DNA of 64,000 nucleotides, from assembly GCF_012986595.1 (NCBI RefSeq), contig NZ_JAAQYM010000007.1, forward strand, positions 418,700 through 482,699. Reading direction: 5' to 3'. The position numbers were made by a program, and so were the translations under genes. Shown in pieces: positions 26,654 through 36,436 of the stretch. The notes under the pieces are model-generated. The model had not been told where the DNA came from. It ran no database searches and saw only the letters and a list, made by a program, of their open reading frames with translations. This stretch comes from Pseudomonas koreensis (lineage in GTDB: Bacteria; Pseudomonadota; Gammaproteobacteria; Pseudomonadales; Pseudomonadaceae). Position 1 is the stretch's first letter; the number at the start of each line of letters is the position of its first letter.

Positions 26654-27589
26654 ATGACCACCCTCAGCCCCCTGGGCCCGAACACCCCGCGCATCGCCCT
26701 GATCGGCGAGTGCATGATCGAACTTCAGCACCGTGCCGACGGCAGCCTGCAGCAAAGCTTCGGTGGCGACACGTTGAACACCGCGGTCTATCTGTCCCGC
26801 GCCCTAGGCGATAAAGCGCAGGTCGATTACGTCACCGCACTCGGCGATGACAGTTTCAGCGACGCCATGTGCCAGAGCTGGGCCGAAGAAGGCATTGGCC
26901 TCGAATTAGTGCAGCGTCTGCCCGGTCGTTTGCCGGGCCTGTACTGCATTCAGACCGATGCCAACGGCGAGCGGCGTTTCCTCTACTGGCGCAATGAAGC
27001 GGCCGTGCGCGATTGCTTCACCACCCCGGCGGCCGAGCCGATTCTGGCGGCGCTGGCCGATTACGACGTGGTGTATTTCAGCGGCATCACCCTCGCGGTG
27101 CTGGGCGTCAAGGGCCGCGAGCGCTTGATCCAGACGTTGATCGAAGCCCGACAGCGTGATGCGCGGATCGTCTTCGACAACAACTATCGACCGCGTTTGT
27201 GGGCGTCACAGGAAGAGGCCCGGGCGGCGTATCGCAGCGTGTTGCCGTATGTTGATCTGGCGTTGCTGACGGTGGACGACGAGCAGGCGTTGTTCCATTT
27301 TGCTGGCTGCGAGGCGGTATTCGAGGCGTATGCGCAGATCGGCACGCCGGAAGTGGTGCTCAAGCGCGGCGCCGAGGCGTGCCTGATTCGCTGTGATGGC
27401 GAGGCGTTCGAAGTGCCGGCGCAGCAGGTCGACAAGGTCGTGGACACCACGGCGGCGGGGGATTCGTTCAGTGCGGCGTATCTGGCGAGGCGATTGCTGG
27501 GGGGCAGTCCCGCAGAGGCGGCGGAGGCGGGGCATTTGCTGGCGAGCCGGGTCATTCAGTTCCCGGGAGCCCTGATCCCCAAAGCCTGA
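26654..27589 (+). CDS. kdgK: PfkB sugar kinase, likely 2-dehydro-3-deoxygluconokinase
   Basis: 311 aa. PfkB motifs: IALIGECMIELQH and FGGDTLNTAVYLSRAL at the N-terminus, DNNYRPRLW in the middle, and the ATP/base motif VDTTAAGDSFSAAYLARRLLGG at the C-terminus, where D in AAGDSF is the catalytic base. GGDTLNTA and DNNYRPRLW are typical of KDG kinases. It would convert 2-keto-3-deoxygluconate to KDPG for the Entner-Doudoroff aldolase, completing the proposed pathway. Confidence 0.88.
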   Translation: MTTLSPLGPNTPRIALIGECMIELQHRADGSLQQSFGGDTLNTAVYLSRALGDKAQVDYVTALGDDSFSDAMCQSWAEEGIGLELVQRLPGRLPGLYCIQTDANGERRFLYWRNEAAVRDCFTTPAAEPILAALADYDVVYFSGITLAVLGVKGRERLIQTLIEARQRDARIVFDNNYRPRLWASQEEARAAYRSVLPYVDLALLTVDDEQALFHFAGCEAVFEAYAQIGTPEVVLKRGAEACLIRCDGEAFEVPAQQVDKVVDTTAAGDSFSAAYLARRLLGGSPAEAAEAGHLLASRVIQFPGALIPKA

Positions 27590-27601
27590 AACACTAACCC
27601 C

Positions 27602-27681
27602 TGTAGGAGCTGCCGCAGGCTGCGATCTTTTGATCTTATAAAAGCAAAATCAAAAGATCGCAGCCTGCGGCAGCTCCTACA
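27602..27681. repeat. REP pair after kdgK
   Basis: TGTAGGAGCTGCCGCAGGCTG and its exact complement around an AT-rich 20-bp centre. It lies between convergent kdgK and the parvulin gene and may serve as a terminator. Confidence 0.9.
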
Positions 27682-27700
27682 GGGAGGTGGCTCAATCAAG

Positions 27701-27976
27701 TCAATCGCGGAAAAACACCTGCACCAGGTGATAACCGAACTTGCTCTTGATCGGCCCGTGCACCGTACGCAACGGCTTCTTGAAGATCACCGCATCAATC
27801 GCGCCGACCATCTGCCCCGGCCGCACTTCACCCAAGTCGCCGCCACGTTTGCCGGACGGGCAGGTCGAGTATTTCTTCGCCAGCACATCAAACGCTTCGC
27901 CCTTGGCAATGCGTTGTTTGAGCTGTTCGGCCTCTTCGGCGGTTTTCACCAGAATGTGGCGGGCTTGGGCTTTCAT
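27701..27976 (-). CDS. Parvulin-type peptidyl-prolyl isomerase
   Basis: 91-aa single-domain parvulin: ARHILVKTAEEAEQL, the CPSGKRGGDLGEVRPGQMV core, FGYHLVQV at the end. No signal peptide, so cytoplasmic. It is paralogous to the protein at 43655, sharing the ARHILV, TCPS-RQ/KRGGDLG, PGQMV and FGYHL blocks, but is more basic. Confidence 0.92.
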   Translation of the reverse strand: MKAQARHILVKTAEEAEQLKQRIAKGEAFDVLAKKYSTCPSGKRGGDLGEVRPGQMVGAIDAVIFKKPLRTVHGPIKSKFGYHLVQVFFRD

Positions 27977-28015
27977 CGTGCGATACCTGTAACGGGGTGA
28001 CGGCGGGGCGCGGGA

Positions 28016-30565
28016 TTATGCCTCAAGTGACGGCGTTTGGTTGATCATCGTGCGGATCTTGTTCGCCAGCTCATCAACCGAAAACGGCTTGGCGACCATG
28101 TCCATGCCATCCTCGAGAAACCCCTGGCGCTCGGCGGCTTTCTGCGCATAACCGGTCATGAACAGCACTTTCAGCCCCGGTCGATGCTGGCGGGCGATCT
28201 CCGCCAGTTGCCGGCCATTCATGCCCGGCAGGCCGACGTCGGTCACCAGCAGGTCCACGCGCAGCTCCGACTCCAGCAGCGGCAGGGCGGCGCTGGCGTC
28301 GGCGGCTTCGTGGGCGAGATAACCCAGTTCCTTGAGCAGATCGAGGACCAGCATGCGCACGGCCGGGTCATCTTCGACCACCACCACGGTTTCGCCCCAG
28401 GTGGCCGTCGGCGCGGCGCTGACGGTTTCGACGACTGGCCGCTCCGGCTCCAGCAGGTTCAGGCGCGGCAGGTACAGGCGCACGCAGGTGCCCTGATCCG
28501 GCAGGCTGTCGAGGCTGACATGGCCGCCGGACTGCTGTGCGAAACCATAAATCATCGACAGCCCCAGCCCGGTACCCTGGCCGATCGGTTTGGTGGTGAA
28601 GAACGGATCGAACGCCTTGGCGCGCACCGACGGGGTCATGCCGCTGCCATTGTCGCTGACCGCCAGCATCAGGTAGTCGCCGGCCTTGACCGGTTCGAGG
28701 GTGGTGATGTCGTTGCCGTCGAGGTAGACGTTGCTGGTTTCGATCAGCAGCTCGCCGCCGTTGGGCATCGCATCCCGGGCATTGATCACCAGGTTGAGCA
28801 GGGCGTTTTCCAGCTGGCTGACGTCGGTGCTGATCGGCCACACATCCTCGGCCAGACGCAGGGTGAGGCGGATCGGATCGCCCTTGGTGCGGCGGATCAA
28901 GTCCTCCAGCGAATGAATCAGTTCGTTGACGTCGAGGGTCTTGCGGTCCAGCGACTGCCGACGAGAGAACGCCAGCAGGCGATGGGTCAGCGCGGCGGCC
29001 CGATTGGCCGATGACACCGCCGCCTCGGTAAAACGCCCGATTTCATGCGAGCGGCCATCAGCGATGTAGCGCTGCATCAGGTCGAGGCTGCCGATGATCC
29101 CGGTGAGCATGTTGTTGAAGTCGTGGGCAATGCCGCCGGTGAGCTGGCCGACGGCTTCCATCTTCTGTGCATGGCGCAGCGCATCTTCGGCGCGCTCGCG
29201 TTCAAACATTTCGTTCTGCAGGCGCTGATTGGCCTGGGCCAGTTGCTCGGTGCGGGCGCTGACCCGTTCCTCAAGCGTTTCGTTGAGATTGCGCAGGGCT
29301 TCTTCGGTCTTTTTCCGTTCGCTCTCGTCGATCACGAAAATGTAGAAACCGTTGACCGCGCCATCGGCACCGTGGCGCGGCAGGTAATTCATCAGCGCGT
29401 GGCGGTTGCTGCCATCGCGGTGCGGGGTGTACAGGCTGAAGGAGCAGGGCCGCCCGGCCAGCGCTTCGGCGATGTACGGCAAGCGCAGGAAGTAGGCTTC
29501 TTCGCCGATCACTTCGCGAATGGTCCGGCCATACAGTTCCTGCGGCGTAAGGCCGTACCAGTCCAGGTAGGCCGCGTTGTTCAGGCGGAAGCGTTCCTCA
29601 TGGTCGACGTAACTGATGAGGATCGGCATGGCGTTGATGATCAGTTGCAACTCGGTCTGGCTTTGACGCAGCGCCTGCTCGGTGTGTTTGCGCTCGGTCA
29701 GGTCCAGCGCCGCGCCCAGAAAGCGCACCGGCCGACCGTGGTGATCCTTGTAGCAGCGCCCCCGGGCAAACACCCAGCGCAGTTCGCCATCGGCGCGCAG
29801 CAGGCGATATTCCTCGGCGTATTCGGTGCCATGGGTGATGCAGTGCTTGATGCTGCGGGCGATCAGCGCGCGATCTTCGGGATGCACGCCTTGCAGGTAA
29901 TCGCTGATCGGCAACTGGCTGGCCAATGCCGGGTCGACGCCGTGCAGTTGCGCGAAATGGGCGTCGGCGATGAAGCGGTCTTCGCCGATGTCCCAGTCCC
30001 AGGTGCCGACCGCGTCGGTCGCGGCCAGTGCCAGTTGCAGGCGTTCTTCGGTGTTGCGCTGGGACTCGAGGCTTTCTTCGGAGCGGCGTTGCAGCTCGAG
30101 GGCAATGCGCCGGCGTTCGTTGGTTTCGATGGCCGTTACCAGAATGCCCGCCACGTGCGCGTTCTCGTCACGGATAGGGCTGTAGGTCAGGTCCAGCCAG
30201 AAGTCGGATTCCTTGCCGTCGCGTTGCAGGGTAAATCGGCGTTCGCTGTAGGTGCGCACCTGGCCTTGTAGGACGGCTCGATAAATCGGGTCGGTAAACT
30301 CTTCAAGTTCCGGCCATATAAGGTGCGCCGGCTGTCCGAAAGCGTGCGGATGCTTGCTCCCGGCGAGCATCGCAAAGCCATTGTTATAGATCTGCGTGAG
30401 TTGCGGCCCCCACAACAGCAGCATCGGCATCGGCGAGTGAATCACGATGTCCACCGCGGTGCGCAGGCTTTGCGGCCAGGTGCCAGCGGCGCCCAGCGGA
30501 GTCCGACTCCAATCGGTGCGGGCGATCAAGGCTTGGGCATCATCGGGGGTGGGAGCTGCGTTCAT
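28016..30565 (-). CDS. Hybrid sensor histidine kinase with PAS domains and receiver
   Basis: 849 aa, no transmembrane helix, so a cytoplasmic sensor. Three PAS-like domains span roughly residues 30-430, a coiled coil follows, then HisKA with phospho-acceptor in GGIAHDFNNMLTGI, HATPase with N box NLVINARDAMP and G boxes DNGSGM and GQGTGLGLSM, and a C-terminal receiver with acceptor Asp in LLVTDVGLPGMNG. The AHDFNN-type H box with a terminal receiver is the blue-light/nitrogen-type hybrid kinase layout. The ligand is not evident. Start taken as ATG 30565 with AGGAT upstream (a GTG directly precedes it). Divergent from the PilT/PilU-like gene. Confidence 0.9.
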   Translation of the reverse strand: MNAAPTPDDAQALIARTDWSRTPLGAAGTWPQSLRTAVDIVIHSPMPMLLLWGPQLTQIYNNGFAMLAGSKHPHAFGQPAHLIWPELEEFTDPIYRAVLQGQVRTYSERRFTLQRDGKESDFWLDLTYSPIRDENAHVAGILVTAIETNERRRIALELQRRSEESLESQRNTEERLQLALAATDAVGTWDWDIGEDRFIADAHFAQLHGVDPALASQLPISDYLQGVHPEDRALIARSIKHCITHGTEYAEEYRLLRADGELRWVFARGRCYKDHHGRPVRFLGAALDLTERKHTEQALRQSQTELQLIINAMPILISYVDHEERFRLNNAAYLDWYGLTPQELYGRTIREVIGEEAYFLRLPYIAEALAGRPCSFSLYTPHRDGSNRHALMNYLPRHGADGAVNGFYIFVIDESERKKTEEALRNLNETLEERVSARTEQLAQANQRLQNEMFERERAEDALRHAQKMEAVGQLTGGIAHDFNNMLTGIIGSLDLMQRYIADGRSHEIGRFTEAAVSSANRAAALTHRLLAFSRRQSLDRKTLDVNELIHSLEDLIRRTKGDPIRLTLRLAEDVWPISTDVSQLENALLNLVINARDAMPNGGELLIETSNVYLDGNDITTLEPVKAGDYLMLAVSDNGSGMTPSVRAKAFDPFFTTKPIGQGTGLGLSMIYGFAQQSGGHVSLDSLPDQGTCVRLYLPRLNLLEPERPVVETVSAAPTATWGETVVVVEDDPAVRMLVLDLLKELGYLAHEAADASAALPLLESELRVDLLVTDVGLPGMNGRQLAEIARQHRPGLKVLFMTGYAQKAAERQGFLEDGMDMVAKPFSVDELANKIRTMINQTPSLEA

Positions 30566-30698
30566 CACATCTATCCTGAGCGTCGGTCAGTGCGGCGGCG
30601 TCGACTATTCTTGCACTTGCGGTAGACGCTGTATGGCCCGTTACGTCACGACACTGGGTCATTTCTGTTCATTGAAGGCTTCGCGGGTGCTTTTTGCC

Positions 30699-31811
30699 AT
30701 GGAAATCGATGCACTGTTGATCCGCCTGTCGAGCCAGCACGGCTCCGACCTTTTTCTGTCCACGGGCGCGCCACCGAGTGCGCGCATCGACGGGGTGCTG
30801 ACGCCGTTCAGCGAGCGACCGTTCAAGCCCGGTGAAGTCCAGGCCATCGCCCACTCCCTGATGGACGCCGAGCAGCGGCGCGAGTTCGATCGGGATCTGG
30901 AAATGAACCTGGCGATTTCACGCACCGGCATCGGGCGCTTTCGGGTGAACATCTTCAAGCAACGCAACGACGTGTCGATTGTGATCCGCAACGTCAAACT
31001 CGATATCCCGCGCTTCGAAGACCTCAAGCTGCCGCCGGTGCTGCTGGAAACGGTGATGCTCAAACAGGGGCTGATCCTGTTCGTCGGCGCCACCGATTCC
31101 GGCAAATCCACCTCGCTGGCCGCGCTGATCGATCACCGCAACCGGCACAGCAGCGGGCACATCATCACCATCGAAGACCCGGTGGAGTATATCCATCGCC
31201 ACAAGCGTTCGATCATCAATCAGCGTGAGGTCGGCGTCGATACCCGCAGTTTCCAGGCCGCGCTGAAAAACACCCTGCGCCAGGCCCCGGACGTGGTGTT
31301 GATCGGCGAAATCCGCGACCGCGAAACCATGGAGCATGCCCTGACGTTCGCCGACACCGGGCACCTGGTGCTGTCGACCCTGCACGCGCACAACGCCAAT
31401 CAGGCGCTGGACCGAATCGTCAATCTGTTCCCCGAAGAGCGCCGCCCGCAGCTGCTGCATGCGCTGGGCAACAATCTCAAGGCGTTTGTCTCGCAACGGC
31501 TGGTGCGCACGCTGGACGGTCAGCGGCGGGCGGCGGTCGAAGTGATGCTGGGCACACCGACCATCGCCGACCTGATCCGCCGCAATGAGTTGGGCGAACT
31601 CAAGGCGATCATGGACAAGTCTGCCGAGGTCGGCATGCAGACCTTCGACGCGGCGCTGTACGCGCTGGTGGTGGAAGGGGTGATCAGCGAAGACGAGGCG
31701 CTCAAGCATGCCGATTCACAAAACAATCTGCGCCTGCGTCTGAAGCTGCATGCCGAAGCGGCGCCAACGCCTCAATCTCCATCATCGGGCGACTGGGGCT
31801 TGATGGACTGA
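30699..31811 (+). CDS. PilT/PilU family ATPase
   Basis: 370-aa hexameric secretion-type ATPase. Walker A GATDSGKST (about residue 133), Asp box TIEDPVEYIH, Walker B DVVLIGEIRDRETM, His box HLVLSTLHAHNANQALDRIV. The PilT motif AIRNLIRE is replaced by TIADLIRRNELGEL, as in PilU-like proteins. No other pilus gene is nearby, so it is an orphan copy, possibly accessory to pilus retraction. The ATG at 30699 has a weak ribosome site. Confidence 0.88.
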   Translation: MEIDALLIRLSSQHGSDLFLSTGAPPSARIDGVLTPFSERPFKPGEVQAIAHSLMDAEQRREFDRDLEMNLAISRTGIGRFRVNIFKQRNDVSIVIRNVKLDIPRFEDLKLPPVLLETVMLKQGLILFVGATDSGKSTSLAALIDHRNRHSSGHIITIEDPVEYIHRHKRSIINQREVGVDTRSFQAALKNTLRQAPDVVLIGEIRDRETMEHALTFADTGHLVLSTLHAHNANQALDRIVNLFPEERRPQLLHALGNNLKAFVSQRLVRTLDGQRRAAVEVMLGTPTIADLIRRNELGELKAIMDKSAEVGMQTFDAALYALVVEGVISEDEALKHADSQNNLRLRLKLHAEAAPTPQSPSSGDWGLMD

Positions 31812-31819
31812 CGCTTCAG

Positions 31820-31850
31820 CCCTGTGGGAGCAGGCTCGCTCCCACAAGGG
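31820..31850. repeat. Short palindrome CCTGTGGGAGC / GCTCCCACAAGG
   Basis: Single hairpin of the TGTGGGAGCGAGCC type between two convergent genes. No T-run on either strand, but it could block read-through. Confidence 0.7.
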
Positions 31851-31858
31851 ATTGGCGG

Positions 31859-33814
<1,956 letters not shown>

Positions 33815-33866
33815 TGGGTTGCCTCTTGTTGTGTTGGTCAAGCACACAGCGAAGGTGGTGCATCGT

Positions 33867-33963
33867 CCCCTGTAGGAGTGAGCCTGCTCGCGATGGCGGT
33901 GTATCAGCCAGCATCAATGTTGAATACAAGTCCGCTATCGCGAGCAGGCTCACTCCTACAGGG
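33867..33963. repeat. REP pair inside the hydroxybutyrate operon
   Basis: CCCCTGTAGGAGTGAGCCTG and complement, 97 bp overall, between the dehydrogenase and synthetase genes. It may lower expression of the synthetase relative to the dehydrogenase. Confidence 0.9.
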
Positions 33964-33971
33964 ACGCAGCA

Positions 33972-34745
33972 TTACTGCGCCAACCACCCCCCATCAATAT
34001 TCCACGCCGCCCCGCGCACCTGGCTCCCAGCCTCGCTGCACAAGAACAGCACCAGTTCCCCCAGATGCTGCGGCGTGACGAACTCCAGCGACGGCTGTTT
34101 TTCGGCGAGCAGATCATGCTGCGCCTGCTGCGGGTCGACGCCCTTGGCTGCCCGGTCGTCGATCTGTTTCTGCACCAGCGGCGTCAGCACCCAGCCCGGG
34201 CAGATGGCGTTGCAGGTGACGTTGCTGGTGGCCGTTTCCAGTCCGACCACTTTGGTCAAGCCGATCACCCCGTGCTTGGCCGCGACATACGCGGCTTTGC
34301 CGGTCGATCCCACCTGGCCGTGCACCGAGGCAATATTGACGATCCGCCCCCAGCCCTTGGCGCGCATCCCCGGCAGGCTCAGGCGGGTGCTGTGAAACAC
34401 TGACGACAGGTTGATCGCGATGATCGAGTCCCAGCGCTCTACCGGAAACTCCTCCACCGCGGCCACGTGCTGAATCCCGGCGTTGTTGACCAGAATATCG
34501 ACACCACCGAATTCGCGCTCGGCGTAAGCGATCATCTCGGCAATCTGTGCCGGATCGCTGACATCGGCCGGATGGTGTCCGACCTTGCCCCCGAACTGGC
34601 CGACTTCGGCGATCACGTTCGAGGCATCGCCGAAACCGTTGAGAATCAGGTTGGCGCCGGCCTTGGCCAGGCTCAGGGCGATGCCCAGGCCGATGCCGCT
34701 GGTGGAGCCGGTAACCAGTGCGGTCTTGCCGGAAAGAGTGGTCAT
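33972..34745 (-). CDS. hbdH: 3-hydroxybutyrate dehydrogenase
   Basis: 257-aa short-chain dehydrogenase oxidising (R)-3-hydroxybutyrate to acetoacetate with NAD. Motifs: cofactor TGSTSGIGLGIA, NNAG (VDILVNNAGIQHVAAVEEF), catalytic S (NIASVHGQVGS) and Y-x3-K (YVAAKHGVIG). The end VRGAAWNIDGGWLAQ is characteristic of this enzyme. Start MTTLSGKTALVTG at 34745, 7 bp after the permease stop. Confidence 0.95.
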   Translation of the reverse strand: MTTLSGKTALVTGSTSGIGLGIALSLAKAGANLILNGFGDASNVIAEVGQFGGKVGHHPADVSDPAQIAEMIAYAEREFGGVDILVNNAGIQHVAAVEEFPVERWDSIIAINLSSVFHSTRLSLPGMRAKGWGRIVNIASVHGQVGSTGKAAYVAAKHGVIGLTKVVGLETATSNVTCNAICPGWVLTPLVQKQIDDRAAKGVDPQQAQHDLLAEKQPSLEFVTPQHLGELVLFLCSEAGSQVRGAAWNIDGGWLAQ

Positions 34746-34752
34746 GAATACC

Positions 34753-36144
34753 TCACACAATGCCAGTGGCGTAGAAAGTGCCGATCACGACGAAGACCGC
34801 CAGGGTCTTGATCAGCGTAATACAGAAAATGTCTTTGTAGGCTTCGCGGTGGGTCAGGCCGGTGACCGCCAGCAAGGTGATCACCGCGCCATTGTGCGGC
34901 AGCGTATCCATGCCGCCGCTGGCCATCGCGGCCACGCGGTGCAGCACTTCCAGCGGAATGTTCGCCGCATGCGCCGCGGCAATGAACTGCTCGGACATCG
35001 CCGCCAGCGCGATGCTCATGCCGCCCGACGCCGAACCGGTAATCCCGGCCAGCAGGGTGACCGTGATCGCTTCGTTGACCAGTGGATTGGGAATTTGCTT
35101 GAGCCAGTCGGCCAGCACCAGGAACCCCGGCAACGAGGCGATCACCGCGCCGAAACCGTATTCGGAAGCGGTGTTCATCGCCGCCAGCAACGCGCCGCTG
35201 ACCGCGCTTTTACTGCCCTCGGCGAGTTTGCTGCGGATCGCTTTGAAGCCGAACGCCAGTACCATCAGGATGCCGATCAGCAAGGCCGCTTGCACCGCCC
35301 AGATCGCGGTGAGTTTGGCGATTTCCGTGGTCACCGGCGTGGCCATCCCCGGCAGCGCGAGGCTGTGAGTCTTGCCGTACCACTGCGGAATCCACTGGGT
35401 GAACAGCAGGTTCATGATGCCCACTGCCAGCAGCGGCGACAGGGCGATCCACGGGTTCGGCAGCTTGAGGTCCTCAGCCGTTTCCGGTTCGTTACGCAGC
35501 TCGGTGCCATAACCTTCGCCGGCGCGCTGGGCCTTGTTGCGCTGGCGCTGCAGGAACAGCATGCCGGCGCAGAACACGAAAATCGTGCCGATCACGCCCA
35601 GCCATGGCGCCGCCCACGCGGTGGTGTTGAAAAAGGTGCTGGGGATGATGTTCTGGATCTGCGGGGTGCCGGGCAAGGCGTCCATGGTGAACGAGAACGC
35701 GCCGAGGGCGATGGTCGCCGGGATCAGGCGTTTGGGGATATTGCTCTGGCGGAACATCTCCGCCGCGAACGGATACACCGCAAACACCACCACGAACAGC
35801 GACACGCCGCCGTAGGTAAGCAGGGCGCAGACCAGCACGATCACCAGCATCGCCTGGCGGGTGCCAAGCAGGCGAATCGCCGCCGCAACGATCGAACGGG
35901 AGAACCCCGACAACTCGATCAACTTGCCGAACACGGCACCGAGCAGGAATACCGGGAAATACAGTTTGATGAAGCCGACCATTTTTTCCATGAACACCCC
36001 GGTAAAGGCAGGGGCGACGGCAGAAGGGTCAGTAAGCAGGACAGCGCCGAGCGCGGCGATCGGGGCGAAGAGGATAACGCTGTAGCCACGGTAGGCGGCG
36101 AGCATCAGCAGCGCGAGGGCGGCCAAGGCAATGATCACACTCAT
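34753..36144 (-). CDS. GntP family permease, likely 3-hydroxybutyrate transporter
   Basis: 463-aa membrane protein of the GntP ion-symporter family with about 12 helices. Signatures: VCALLTYGGVSLFVVVFAVYP, LPGTPQIQNIIP and the C-terminal GGMDTLPHNGAVITLLAVTGL. It is first in a unit with 3-hydroxybutyrate dehydrogenase, so D-3-hydroxybutyrate is the probable substrate. Preceded by a -24/-12 promoter candidate and activator sites. Confidence 0.9.
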   Translation of the reverse strand: MSVIIALAALALLMLAAYRGYSVILFAPIAALGAVLLTDPSAVAPAFTGVFMEKMVGFIKLYFPVFLLGAVFGKLIELSGFSRSIVAAAIRLLGTRQAMLVIVLVCALLTYGGVSLFVVVFAVYPFAAEMFRQSNIPKRLIPATIALGAFSFTMDALPGTPQIQNIIPSTFFNTTAWAAPWLGVIGTIFVFCAGMLFLQRQRNKAQRAGEGYGTELRNEPETAEDLKLPNPWIALSPLLAVGIMNLLFTQWIPQWYGKTHSLALPGMATPVTTEIAKLTAIWAVQAALLIGILMVLAFGFKAIRSKLAEGSKSAVSGALLAAMNTASEYGFGAVIASLPGFLVLADWLKQIPNPLVNEAITVTLLAGITGSASGGMSIALAAMSEQFIAAAHAANIPLEVLHRVAAMASGGMDTLPHNGAVITLLAVTGLTHREAYKDIFCITLIKTLAVFVVIGTFYATGIV

Positions 36145-36200
36145 GGAGTGTCTCCAGGGATTGTTATTTTTGTGGGTGTTGCGGGTGCAGGAGAGGCGTT

Positions 36201-36216
36201 AGCGAGATCTGTGCCA
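36201..36216 (-). promoter_or_regulatory. Candidate sigma54 promoter of the hydroxybutyrate operon
   Basis: Leftward TGGCAC-AGATC-TCGCT, with GG-N10-GC spacing and one mismatch in the -12 box, 57 bp upstream of the permease ATG. Confidence 0.7.
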
Positions 36217-36279
36217 GATATTCAAGTTATTGAAATTTAAAGATTTATACGGTTTTTTGGGACGACTATCCGGATAAAT

Positions 36280-36295
36280 GTCTCGCTAGTGAGAC
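36280..36295. promoter_or_regulatory. Activator site 1, GTCTC-N6-GAGAC
   Basis: GTCTCGCTAGTGAGAC, nearly perfect palindrome, about 65 bp upstream of the -24 element. One of three sites of the same form. Confidence 0.75.
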
Positions 36296-36306
36296 TTTTT
36301 TGAGGC

Positions 36307-36390
36307 AAAAGATCGCAGCCTTCGCCAGCTCCTTCATGGAATTTCCATATCCACCCTGTAGGAGCTGCCGAAGGCTGCGATCTTTTGATC
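36307..36390. repeat. REP pair lying between activator sites
   Basis: GATCGCAGCCTTCGCCAGCTC and TGTAGGAGCTGCCGAAGGCTG. The left arm is degenerate. It separates activator site 1 from sites 2 and 3. Confidence 0.8.
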
Positions 36391-36401
36391 TTGAAGTTTT
36401 A

Positions 36402-36417
36402 GTCTCGCTGTGGAGAC
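36402..36417. promoter_or_regulatory. Activator site 2, GTCTC-N6-GAGAC
   Basis: GTCTCGCTGTGGAGAC. The half-sites are identical to site 1. Confidence 0.75.
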
Positions 36418-36420
36418 ATG

Positions 36421-36436
36421 ATCTCTCTATTGAGAC
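36421..36436. promoter_or_regulatory. Activator site 3 overlapping the regulator 3' end
   Basis: ATCTCTCTATTGAGAC, one mismatch in a half-site. It starts 19 bp after site 2 and overlaps the last codons and stop of the regulator gene. Confidence 0.65.
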
